The translations under genes were made by a program, and so were the position numbers. DNA of 64,000 bases, from assembly GCA_028564705.1 (NCBI GenBank), contig JAPXFQ010002662.1, positions 806,001 to 870,000 on the forward strand, in the 5' to 3' direction. Below are positions 9,501 to 22,084 of the stretch, in pieces; position 1 is the first letter of the stretch; the number at the start of each line of letters is the position of its first letter. The notes beneath the pieces were generated by a model that worked only from the letters and a program-made list of their open reading frames with translations, had not been told where the DNA came from and made no database searches. The stretch comes from Apricaphanius iberus (taxonomy: Eukaryota > Chordata > Actinopteri > Cyprinodontiformes > Aphaniidae).

Positions 9501-12500
9501 GCTGGCGTCTGTATCAGCCGTCTGGTCTGTCTCCGTGTTGGTCTCCAAGGTTCCATAGGGGTTGTTGTTCTCGTGGTCCCTGGACCCTGCAGAACAATGA
9601 CATTTAAAATTTACCAGCAGCAAGTTATGATTTGACAGAATAGTTGTTGTTTTTTCCTTCTGCTTAAAAAGGTTCTGAAAACGTGATTTCTACCGGAGCT
9701 GTAGCCGTATCCTCCTCTTCCTCCTCTACCTCTTCCTCCAGGGCCTCCTCGGCCTCTGCCAGGTCCGGGCCTCCGGCGGCCATCTCTTTGAGGTCGAGGG
9801 CCCCTCTCCCTCTCCCTTCAAATGGAAATAATACCACCAAATAACTAATTTAAAAAAGACACATGCCACCAGAAATATTGACACTGGAGAGATTTAAGTT
9901 TCACCTGAAGAAGCTAACTTTTTTAAACAGCTTTTAACTTTGAGGAAAGAACAAAGCTCACCCGTCCAGGTCCTCTCCTGCTAGTGACCAATCACTGAGC
10001 TCATCCTTGCGCTCTGAATCCGTCTCGGAGGGATTTGAATGCTCCGAATTCCCGCCTGAATTTAAGACGACACAGGAAAAGAGGACATAGAAAAGAGACA
10101 GGGGAAAAAAAAGAATGAACAGGAATCAGGGTTAATATGAGATAAATGTCATACTCTCCCAGGCTAATTTCCCAGAGTTTTCTTCTTTTTTTGTGCAATT
10201 CAAATCACTAATAGTGTAATCATCCCAAAAGAAAATGAAATTTAAGGATCTTCTAAGAGTCATGTGGATGGTAATGCTGTGAGCAGGAAGAACTGTTGCT
10301 GTACACCTAGATTCGGAAAACAAATCATATTAAAAAGTGGTCAAGACTTTGTGGGAATCTTGCACCACAAATCATATATTTAATTTAATACTCCTAAAGA
10401 CGAGTACCGTATCCGGTGTTGAAGCTGTGGCCTCTGCGCCCACGCCCTCGACTGTTGTAGGAGCGGCTGCCTCGCAGGGAAGTCGAGGTGGCGTTGGCAC
10501 CGTTTTCTGCGTTATATCCTCCCCCTCCTCCTCTCTCTCCCCGTTCGCCTCGCTCCCTATCAACTGGCCGGTGACCCTGGGTGATCTGGCGCAGCTGTTC
10601 GTCAATCTGCATCCGCTCCAGACGAAGCTGCTCAACCTCCTTACACAAACAAAACAACACAACCGAGGACAGAAAATTAGAAGGTAAGAAGAGAAAAAGG
10701 TGACTGGCTGATAAGCATTTATGCTGTTTATAAAGAAATGAGTAGAAGCTGATATTTTCATGGTCGACGCATGCATAGTCATACACAGATCTACACCGTA
10801 TCCAGAGCGCCTTCTCCTGTTTATACTGAATCTCGCTAGGCTGCTTCCCTGAGTATAATCCAGAATCTGCGTCAGAGCTTCCTCTAGCTGCTGGCCCTCC
10901 ACAAAAAACTCCACAATGCCCTACACACGGAGCAGGAAGGCAGCACAGAACATGCAGACAGCAGAGGGAACACATATACAGAAAACAGCGTGTGAACAGA
11001 GCTCAAGGAGAATCACCACAATGCTGTTACTTATAGAGCTGCAAAATATTAGGAAAACAGGCAGGTTGCACAATTAGTGTTTTTCCTCATCCTCATGAAC
11101 TTAAAGGGGACATATCACGCAAGTTTCAATTTGTACATTTCAAACTGATAGAGTACAGATACTTGATTCTGAGTATTTGTCAATACCAACGTCGATACTT
11201 CTACCACACAAAAATGCAATGAATTGGAAGACCTGTTGTATTTTCTTTTCTGCTTGTTACAAATGATGGGAAACTAGATAAAAAACAATTTTTAATACAG
11301 CACTAAAATTCAGAGTGACAAATAAAAATGTTCTGTTAAATAATGAAGTTTCAACATTTTAAGTGTCAGTTCATGGTATTGGTTAAAGTTAAACGATACT
11401 GACAAGTATATTACAATGGTATTGGCCCAGATACGAAATACATGTTTTGGTGCACCCCTAATAGAAACCAACCATCCTTTATGTTTTTGCTGTTAGAAAG
11501 CTTTTGCTTCGACAAGCCGTTTGAAAAATAGCTAGACTTTGCATATAACCACCCGCCCTTTGTCAAACCCCATCCATCAATTCCATGCCGTTCTATATGT
11601 GTGGGATATGGAGAGCTGATCCTGCCTAAATTAAAAATAAATGAGAATAAAAACATAAATTTATGTGTTTAATGTATAGTGTAATGTGAAAATGATTATA
11701 AGTATAAGCAGAATTGGAATTAAATATATGATGAAATAAAATTGAAATACTTAAATTAATAAACATGGAAATAAAATATTGATTACAGATTATCAAAAAA
11801 ACAAAAAAAACCATTCTAAATGTATTTATTTTCACATTTTTAATTGTTGGCAGGATCAGAGGCAAACCTGCAGCCTAGTAATAGGATGCGTGGGCGTGGT
11901 TGGTAACCATAAATTTGAATTAAACTGACCCGAGCTTTCCACTGGACGTGTCAGCACCATGTTACTGGAGCAGCACGTTTTACTCGCGTATTCTGTTGCT
12001 TGGCCCTTTCCACGGGGGGCGTAAGCAGCACGTAGCAGCAGGGAAGCAGCTGTCACCGAGAGAGCCCGAAATCATGCGAGCTCAGCAAAATCCCGCGTGG
12101 TTTCGTCAGTAAACGCAACAATAAGCAGGAAAAAAGATTACAACATGGCTCCAAAAGGTCTGCGTTTTATGTTCTGTCCGTTTTACATTCACCTATAAGT
12201 TTAGGTTATGTCAAGGAACATCCAAAATCCTTCGAAGTGCAAAAGAATAATGTTAGTGGCGATCCGAGGTAGTGTAGACCCTCCCGCGACCTACTGACTT
12301 CTCATGGAGCCGCACAGGTAGTAAAGTAAAGCTACCGGAAAGAAGCACCTTTGTTTTATTTTGAAAGTTTCCGGACGCCGAGCCGTCTGACTTCCTGTCT
12401 TCCCCTATCCAAAATGTCGAAATTTACACGTTTCACAGGCGTAGCGCGTAGAAAATAGGACTATTTAGAAAAGTGCTGCAACATGACTCTCCTGTGACGG

Positions 12501-15500
12501 GGCAAACTCGTGCTGCTTTCTCCTCCGATGGAAAGGATTACATTGATTACAGCGGTGGCTGACAGCCGCGTATGACGTGCTGCTGCTGTAACATGCTGCT
12601 GACGCGTCCGGTGGAAAGGAGGGGTGACAGAGCCCTCTGAACAGCTCTGTCTGGAAGGGACTGAAATTCTAATTGAACTTGGGAGATCTTTTTTATGTGA
12701 GAGTAATTTTTTGTAAAGAACTTTGTTAAGTTTTGTAGAGATCATAGAACTGTGTGTACTTGTTTAAAAAAGGCATATGTCCCCTTTAAGTATGCTTAGC
12801 CTCCAGATTTATTTCAGATTTAGCCATCAAAGGGAAGTGGCAGTCCATCCATCCACTGTGGAGAAACCTGGAGTACCTGGAGACACCAGGCCGGGATTGG
12901 AACCCAGAACCTTCTCTCGGGAAGGTAACAGCGCTTCTACCTGAGTCACTGTGAAGTCTGCATTAAAAATTCACCCAGTTCATTCAATATCTGCATGTAG
13001 AGTTTTAAAGGATGCTATCTGAACTATAACAGCCAACTAAATGCTACATCAAAGCAATCCTGAAACTACAACACTAAACACTGACTTTGCCATCAGAATA
13101 ATTGGCATCACATATATTGTGCAGCTCTAATTCATCGGTACTCAGCAGGTTAGAAGTAGAGATAACAGTGAATGTTAGCACATGCTGAATTAACAAGGCA
13201 ATGGAAATATGTGTAAAAAAAGCACCATAAAAAGCACTAAATAGATTATTTGAGCCAGTGGAAGAAGACGATTGGTAACACAGAGGCCAACATGCAGCAA
13301 CACATCAACAGACGACTTACATTCAAGTAGGAGATGTGGTACTCCAGCAGGACCTGGACGTTGCCGATACTCTCCTTAGTACCGACAAAGGTAAACGGGA
13401 CCATTCCCTGTGTCAACAAAACACAAGTTCCAAGCATGCATGTTAGTATGAAACTGTAGGCATGAGAACGTGTTCATCTGCATACACTCTGTGTGCTTAA
13501 AAGTGAAGCTTGTATAACTGAGCTAATACCTCAACCATGAAGGGAGCCTTTCTGATTTTACATGTCAGAAAGAAAATACCATTATTGAAAGAAGTATGTT
13601 TAACTCCGTAATGCTATGGGACCACATGCAGAGGAGCATAATAACTAGTTACATTTACTTGACTAACTTTTTTAAAAGGACTTACTTTTCGGAGTAGTTT
13701 CACTACATCATACTTTCTACTTTTACTTGATTGATATTTTATTAAGTATGTCTACTCTAACTTGAGTAAAATTTCTGGTTACTCTAGCCAAAGCGAATAA
13801 GTCCCTGAATGAAGAACTAAGTTTTTCAAAAACTCCCCTACAGTTTACTCTGAAGTGAGACATCTTGTTTCTACACAAGCTTTACTATTTTTCAATGTTA
13901 CTTTGTATCTGCTGAGATGGTTGTAAAGTTTGGAGGTCCAGTGGGCCTACATATGCACCATCTACTGTAGGTATTGGCTCCGTTAGTTTTACTTTGAAAA
14001 ATACTGATTTGGAAAAATTTAGCTTCTATTTGATTATTTTGTAATCATGTAGTTTTCTTTATTTCAGGCGTTAAAATGTAAACATAACTTTATATTTTTG
14101 TCCAATGACAATTTGGAAATATAGAATAAAACATGATGATCTCAAAACAAGCGTATTGGGTACTTGAGTAGCTTTTAACAAATAGTCTTTTACTGTTATT
14201 TGAGTAAATATTTGGATTACTACTTTGTACTTTTACTTGAGTACACTTTTTGGCTACCTTACACACCATTGATGTAAAGCGCCCTTTTCAGCCAGTTAGC
14301 CAGTAGCATCACATGGATAGTAAATGAATGGTGACGGCATTGAAGCAGATGCGTTAAAAACGCAGAAATGGTTTGTTTTCAAGAATCCTTAAAAAAGCTT
14401 TTCATTAAAGGAAAAGCAAAGATGTGGGAGTAGCATTCTTACTTCCTGTCTGGGTTGCTTGTTGTCGTTGTCTCCTTCTATTCGGACCCTCACCACACCA
14501 GACTTGTCCACGATCTCCTGGATCACCTTACCGTTTTTCCCAATCACTTTGCCTGGAGAAGCAGAGAATGAACAGATGATCAGGGAGAATAAAGAATGAG
14601 AGCTCAACAGGCTGTAGTTGCAGTAAATGAAATCAAATAAATTCATTACTGTTCATCGCATAGCTGAAGCATACAACATCTAACCAATTTGATTTTAAAT
14701 CTAAACATGGTACAGACATATGTATATTTGCCTAGGAGATTCAGGATCTGTACAACAAACGTAACTCCACTATTTCTAATGTGCTTTATTGATACCTCCA
14801 AAGTGTTTGATCGTATAAATCAGTGGTTCCAACAGAACAACTTCCTAAAGGTCTAAAATACAATTTATTGTGCATAAGGCATTAAAAAAAAATATCCAAA
14901 TCTTTTTTTTCAAAATAATGCAACAAAAAATTTGTAACATCATTAAGATAAAGATATGTTAAATATAATTCTCTGCATTCATGGTTACTTACTAATAAAT
15001 TTAGTATCGCACAACAAGAAACCTGCACATATCTGGTTAAAAACTGCTTCAAGATTAACAGGTTTCTTTTCCGTAAAATGAAAGACAACTTTTAAACTTG
15101 CAATATCTAGAGTAAAGACAAACACTAAACATCATTATTTATCCTCCTTGCATACCTGAAGTATGTAGGGTACGCAAGGCAGGATGTGTTATCACTGTGT
15201 GGCAGTATAGTCAAAATCTCTACCTTTGGCTAAATTTATATCTTTTCTATCTTTTATATTGCCCACTACTAATTAAAGTGTGAAGGAAATGTACCACAAA
15301 GTGACTTTAAAATCCTAAATATGTACCAAATAGGGATGCAACGATACCACTTTTTTCAAAACCGATACCATACAGATACTTGGATCAGAGTACTTACCGA
15401 TACAGAGTACCAATGTAGATACTTATACCACAAAAAAAAAAGTGCTATCAACAATTTTATTTTGTGCCTGTTACAAGAAATGATGGGGAAAATTTGTTTT

Positions 15501-18500
15501 TATCTAAAATATTTTTAGATAAAAAAATTTTATATTTGTAAAAATGACTGCAGAACTTAAATTTACAAGTTAAAAAATAATATATATTTTTTTAATTATT
15601 GCTGCATTTGTATCGGTTCATGGTATCGGTTAACATTAGTCGATACTGATACCAGTACATTAGGTGGTATCGGGGCCAACACCCAATACTGTGTGTACCG
15701 TTACATCTCTAGCTGTGATAGAGCAAAGAAATGCTCTAACAAGCCTTTTCAGGTTCCCTCACTATCCTCTGCAGGACACTCCTGGCTACCATGTTGCAGC
15801 CTCTCTAAAGCAACACGAAACAAGTGAAGCATCTTATTCAATCTTTTTTTATGGTCAGATCCTTCTGAATCTATTATAAAAATTACACACAATAGGAAAA
15901 AAAAAAAAAAAATTTTTCATACCTCTCTCTATATCATTATTAGATAAGCATCTTCAGACATCTTGCAAATAACTGGTTTGATGAAACCAGTAAAATTAAA
16001 CAGGGATCTACATACCAACAAGATTCCTCGGCACCTGGACTGAATCCTCCACAAATTCCAGGAAACTTCTGGCTTTCTTTACTGCTTCCTCAGTCTAAAT
16101 AAAAAATAAATAAATAAAAAATTGCAGCAATAACATTCCATTAAACTATGTTGTAGAGTTGCTAACGGTTAGCTCCAACTAGCTCTGCTCTCTCCTGGCT
16201 GCAAAACCAATCCAGCCTTCCCATGGACGGTCCCAAGTAAATTTAATGAATACACATTTTCTCTGTGGCATTGGAGGGACTAGTTCTTTCTGACTATCTG
16301 GTTTTTGCCGCCTATTTCCTTTATGCGTCTAATGCAGGGAAGTGTGAGAAAATGGTCACTTGAGCATAGGCCTGGGCGGTATACCAGTTCATACCAAATA
16401 TTTGTGTTTATTTTTGTTATGATATGAATTTTTAATATACCACTATACCGGTGAATAGCTCAGACACCTTCCAGAACGTTTAATAGCGTTTCAGCGGGGG
16501 CCGATTTCAATGCTACACACTCTTCACCACACTTGCACCCTTGTGCACGTCAATTGCGCGATCCCGTTGAGGGACGCAATTGTGTAGGGTGTCCCGATTC
16601 TCCGGAGCGGAGAATCCAGCCCCTTCTGCACCCTCACTGCGGGCTGAAGGGTATTACCCACAATCCATTTCTGCATGTGCAATTCTGTGACACAAAACGG
16701 CAAACAAACGGTTCCAGCTGCTTCTCCAACAAATCCATTTTCAAGTTTAAGGGTGTCATCTTGTTCTTAAAATTGCCTGAGACAAAAACCACAAACTGGA
16801 GTCTGGTTTGAAGATTGCTAGGAATAATATATTAATTGATATATTAATCTGATTGCTGTTTCATTAAAAAATCCACGGAGTGTATTAACAGATTTTGAAA
16901 ATCGTATCCTCTTTCAATTAATAAAAGTTTAAAGCCGTAAGCTACATGCTTTTCATTGTTTTTCAAATTACTCTTAAAACCATCATCGCGCTGCTGGCAA
17001 GGAAGAATCTTTAAAACCAAATTCGACTCACAAACAACGATGTACTGGCGACCTGTCCAGGGTGTACCCCGCCTGTCGCCTGTTGACAGCTGGAGATGGG
17101 CACCAGCCCTCCCCTGCGACCCCTTGAAGATAAGCGATAGAAGATAGATGGAGGGACGGATAATGGTCCTGCAACACGGCGGATAAGCCGCATGCTTGAA
17201 AAAAAAGCTAAAATGCATAAATTATGTTTCACAGGCTCGTCCTTCAGTGTCATTATGTTGCGAGTTTGCAGGTGAAAAGATTCAGCCTAGATTTATATGT
17301 ATTATTAAAGCGGAGCATTCTGCATTTCAAAGCTATCATCTGTAAATATGATGGGGACATGTCAGTGAGAGCTGACCTCAAAATATTGAATAATTTATCA
17401 TTGTGTACATGAGTAATTACAGTACTGAGCAGTAAAAATATTGTTTACTAAATGTATTTTTGGACATGATAAGCCAAAAATAATATTCACTGTGTGTTTT
17501 TAGCAAGTCACAAAAAACTTAAACATTTTAAATAATTAAAGAATACATTTCTCTACATTTTAAATAAAATGGTGTTTGGGTACTTATTTATGGTGAAAAG
17601 AACATCTCCCTGTGAACACCGGCATTCCAGTGTGGAAATCAATGTTTTAATAGCGGGCATGTTCCGTGCCCTTTGTCCGTCCGGGCTCTAGTAGAAGTAA
17701 AGACGTCATCTAATCTGGCTTTCCCCTGAAAAGAGGACACGCGCCTATGTATTTTAAAACTGATATTTGAAGTCATATTTTACAATATCGCCAATATTTT
17801 GCAATTAATATGCTTTAATTAATTATTATTACATAATATTTTATTGGCTATTTTCAAAGATGTACTGCAAAAACTACACTTTGAGCTATAGAATTTGCTA
17901 GATATAATTTTATATTTATCAAACTTCGATGGTTTTGTTTCAGTTTCGTCATATCAAGCAGAAAAATAACTATGAGGGGCACCCCCATTTGGTTGTCATG
18001 GAGATACAAACATGGCAAAGGCTGACCAAGTAATCCTCGCTGTCCCAATCTTGCTTTCATTCGCACACTTGTTCACTACGCACTTGAAGCCTTGTCGGCA
18101 CTTCTGCCAAGTGCACTTCGTGGAGGACTGTAGGGTGCATGTGGGGATTGGGACAGGGCCTAAGTACAGCTGCTGACAGGAGCTATCAGAGCGAAGCACA
18201 AAATGCTGAGGAAGTAATTCCGAACAGAGGAGTCACGTCTGTAGTTTTCTAAGTTTATCAGATTTAAAGGGTCAGACGAGAACCGAACAGCATTTCTTTT
18301 ACAAGCACTATTGCGAGGAACCAGTAGGGGCAGTAGGAGCGCTATTTGACCATCTGTAGGTACACATGGTCAACGGCGGCAAAAACAGTAGGAAAGAAAT
18401 TGAAAATAGCTGTTAATATGTTTTACATACCATCTACGTCTACATGTTCTGACATCTTTTTTTCTGTTATCTGAATATTAACCAGCCAATTATCTCCTAC

Positions 18501-21255
18501 GGTCACCATATTTATTTTACTTCTTCTTTGGCAGTATCCGGTCTGAGTCTGTACTCTGCCCCCTAGCAGGATTCTTCAGTACTACATGTAAAGCCATTAC
18601 AAAATGTAATTTGCTGCTTGCATCAACGTAAAGCTTGGTTTATGCTTGCCTCATGAACATTCCGCACGGAAACGAGACGTGCGGAACCGGCCGAGATGCC
18701 TTCTTGCAGCGTTAATACTTTTTGCAGCTTGTCCCTGCTGAGAGCCAATATTCTTGACGACTGTAGGGGGTGGCGTAGGGCTCTACGGCATGCATACAAC
18801 ACTACACCATAGTAGAAGTAGTAATCACTGTTGTTTACATGATGGTGATACCCGTGAGCTTAAACAAAGCAGAACTTTTATGCTATTGTTATGCTTAGAT
18901 CATCAAGAGTGTCTACTAGAATCGTAATCATAATGATATAATGCACCTGTGTCTAGAAAAAACAACATGATTCTTTCTATATGAAGTAAATTGGGCATTT
19001 AAAGGCCATTTTTATATTCTTCATTCTTATAAGATAATGTGGATATGAACGGTCTTGTATTGAAAGCAAATACCGTTAAATACCGTAATACCGATAGGGC
19101 TGGGCAATATAGAAAAAAGCATATTGATTAAAAAAAAAAATCATATTGATCGATAATTATCGATAAATAAATTTAAAAAAAAAATCACATAATGGATAAA
19201 AATATATTTTAAGTGCCTCCCCAGTCATTTGAGTCTGGTACAGTTATGAGTCTGGCACACCACTGTACCTCGCCATAAATCCTGAAGGTACCAGTGTCTT
19301 CATCCAACTCGATGGCGGTGACACCTGGAAGCTTCCGCGCTTGCTGGATGTTGCTGCCATGGCTGCCAATGGCCAGGCCCATCAGATCAGGTCTCACCGT
19401 GAACTCTTGTTGGAAGGACGACACCAGCTGCCTGGAAGTCTAAAAGTTCAAAGGAAAAAAAAAAAAAAAAAAATGTATTCAGTGAGTTTTGAAACTTCCT
19501 TTGAAATGACAAAATGCCATCTGTTTCTACCAGCTGACCTCCAGGTGCTTCGTGGCTTCCTGGTTGCGTGACATTAACAGCAGCTTGGTTCGGAGGCTGC
19601 GCAGGTGCATGTCACTCAGCAAAGACACGCGCTTCACGGTCGCCTCATTGGTAGACTTCACACAGGTAAACACAAGGCAAAACACAAATATTCAAACAAA
19701 TATCCTAAGAGAAGACGAGCTTTCGCACAAACCTAGGAGATTACAGCAGGCAGTAGTTACCACGATCTGCAGCTCACTGCTCTCTGGGCAGTAGGAGACC
19801 CGGCAGGCTCCCACTGCTTTCTTGAAATCCTTGTGTGCGCTCTCGCTCTGGCACCTGCGACATCGGAACATCACAATACTTTCCATAATCAAAGACAGTT
19901 TGTTTTACAACAGACGACACTAACGTGAATATTCTGGTGATCGTGGTTCTTACGCTTCTTGTAGGTCCTGAGGAACAGGGACGGTGCACTTGTGAAAGGT
20001 GTTATTGGTGACTGCCTTGTTGGGGTTGACCGGTCGCAAACGCTCAAATGTTACAATCTCGTTGTAGGTGGCGTCACAAGCTGCGTACTCGATCACATAG
20101 AACTACAAAAATAAACCCCCAAAACAATGAATACTTCAGTAGCTCCAAAACCAAAGCGTGCATTAAAAATTTCTTTATAATATAAACAAGAAAACTCACG
20201 TCTCCCTTCATCATGCGAACCTTGGCCAACCACCATCCACAAGGCTCCTGTTCATTGGCTCTGGAGAGTATCTGAAAGAAGGTTAAGGCAGCAAATAATG
20301 CAAGAATTGAAGGAACATCAAAGAGTCACAGCAAACACAAGAGTTCTCCACCTTACCTCCACCTCTTCACCTTCTCCGATCTCCTTCTTGGCATCAGCAG
20401 GTGGCGGCAACCTGACGTCGCTGAAGGGAACCTGGCGTTCTGGCTGCCAGCTAAAATATAACACCATATGGTCATACTATCCTAAAAACACAATGTAGAT
20501 TTTTTTTTTCTTCGTTTCATAAAAGTGGCTTACTTGTTCTCAAAGGCAATGGTGAGAGAGTCATCGTGGATGTCTTTGACAAAGCCCTGCAGGACAGACA
20601 CAAACCAGTGAATGAAGGAATACAGCTTTTCTGGGAATTCCTTTTTAACCTCATGAAGATCATTCCTCAGATCATTCATCAGAGCTGCAAAAGAGACAAG
20701 TGATAATTGTATTGCAATTGATAAAAATAGCCAGGGCAATTTTAATTACATTTAACAAAATTTCCCCAGCGGTTTCCCTTTGTTTCCTTATTTTCCTTCC
20801 TTTGTTACCACTACCCAAATTATATATATAATATATATACATTTTGATGAGGTCTTTGTACCAGGTACGCAAGGATGATGATGTTCATAGTTTGTCTTCA
20901 CACTAGACATTGAAATTTTAAAGTTTTGTATTTTTTTCATTTAACGGTTAAGAAATCTGTTTTAATTCAAATATGCAGGTTTCTTTTTGTGCAACATTTA
21001 ATGTATAAATAAGTAACCAGAAAACTGGAGAATTTTTTTACTTTATTTTCATGATATGTAGCTTTTATTTTAATTAAAATATAATTATATTTATTTATCT
21101 TTTGCGAATTTTGTGTAGCATTACTTTGGGAAATTATTTTTTAAATTGATTTTTCACAGAAAATATTCTATAAAATGGCATTCTAAATGTTTTTGAAGTC
21201 ATTTGCTGCAATGTATCTGGAAAGTGAGAATGTTAATTTGTACGCAGTTTGGCAC

Positions 21256-21289
<34 letters not shown>

Positions 21290-22026
21290 CGCAATACATA
21301 TTGTTACTGCATATGCTTTAGATTAGGGATGCACCGCTACTGGTATCCTGTATCGGGGTTGACACCATTCTTATGTATTGCATCAGTATTGGTTAAAGTT
21401 AACCGATACAATAAACCGATAATTAAAATGTGGAACCGTTGCAATAATTAAACAGCAAATGTTTATTTTTTCAATTAAAGTTTTTGTTTTGTGATCATTT
21501 TTAATCAATATTTTATTTTTTCATTTTATTCACCATCATTTGTTGCAACAAGCAGAGAAGAAAATAAAACCTGTATTCCGATTGATGCATTTTTTGTGTG
21601 TGGTAGAAGTATTGGTATTGGCTCTAGGTATCAGCAAGTACTAAAATCCAAGTATCGGTATCATCTAGATTATAACATGATATAGATTTGGGGCCATATT
21701 GCCCCGCCCTAATCTAAGCCACTAAATATAAACATCAGGTGTGTACATTCAAAGGCCTTTGGTGTCCAGCTGGCCAAATATATTCTTAACAAGCAAAACA
21801 TGAATGCCTGACACTGGAAATATGATAACATATCAAGTATTACATGCAAGCACTAAAGCATAAACTCATATTGAAATGACAGGTCTATTGTGGAGCCACT
21901 TTGAAAAAAAAAAAAAATTATTATTTTGTGTGGTTGTGCAGCTCAAACTGGCATCATGGTCAAAAAAAATGTATGATCTACATTGAAGCTAAACACAAAA
22001 AATTACTAATAAAACTCTACAACTAC

Positions 22027-22084
<58 letters not shown>

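Larger units (their letters stand above)
16368..19200. other. FXR1 intron 8: mosaic of inverted-repeat elements and a LINE tail
   Basis: This is the repeat-rich bulk of the intron between exons 9 and 8. Its left part starts GGCCTGGGCGGTATACCAG, typical of a hAT-like end; matching ATACCGTTAAATACCGTAAT lies near 19070, just before another element start GGGCTGGGCAATAT at 19096. Inside lie a LINE-like tail at 17036-17160 and a 117-bp inverted-repeat element at 18040-18156. A TAAAGC.TGGTTTATGCT end lies near 18628; its reverse complement occurs at about 23485-23503. No exon was seen. Confidence 0.45.

Noticed and set aside
10394..10975. 193-codon minus-strand frame read as one long FXR1 exon
   Set aside because: Only its last part (10408-10639) is conserved FXR1 sequence; upstream of 10639 it is intron read-through.
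14389..14646. FXR1 KH2 exon extended upstream as a separate start
   Set aside because: A clean acceptor at 14553-14555 and family homology place the exon start at 14552; the upstream Met-rich part is intron.
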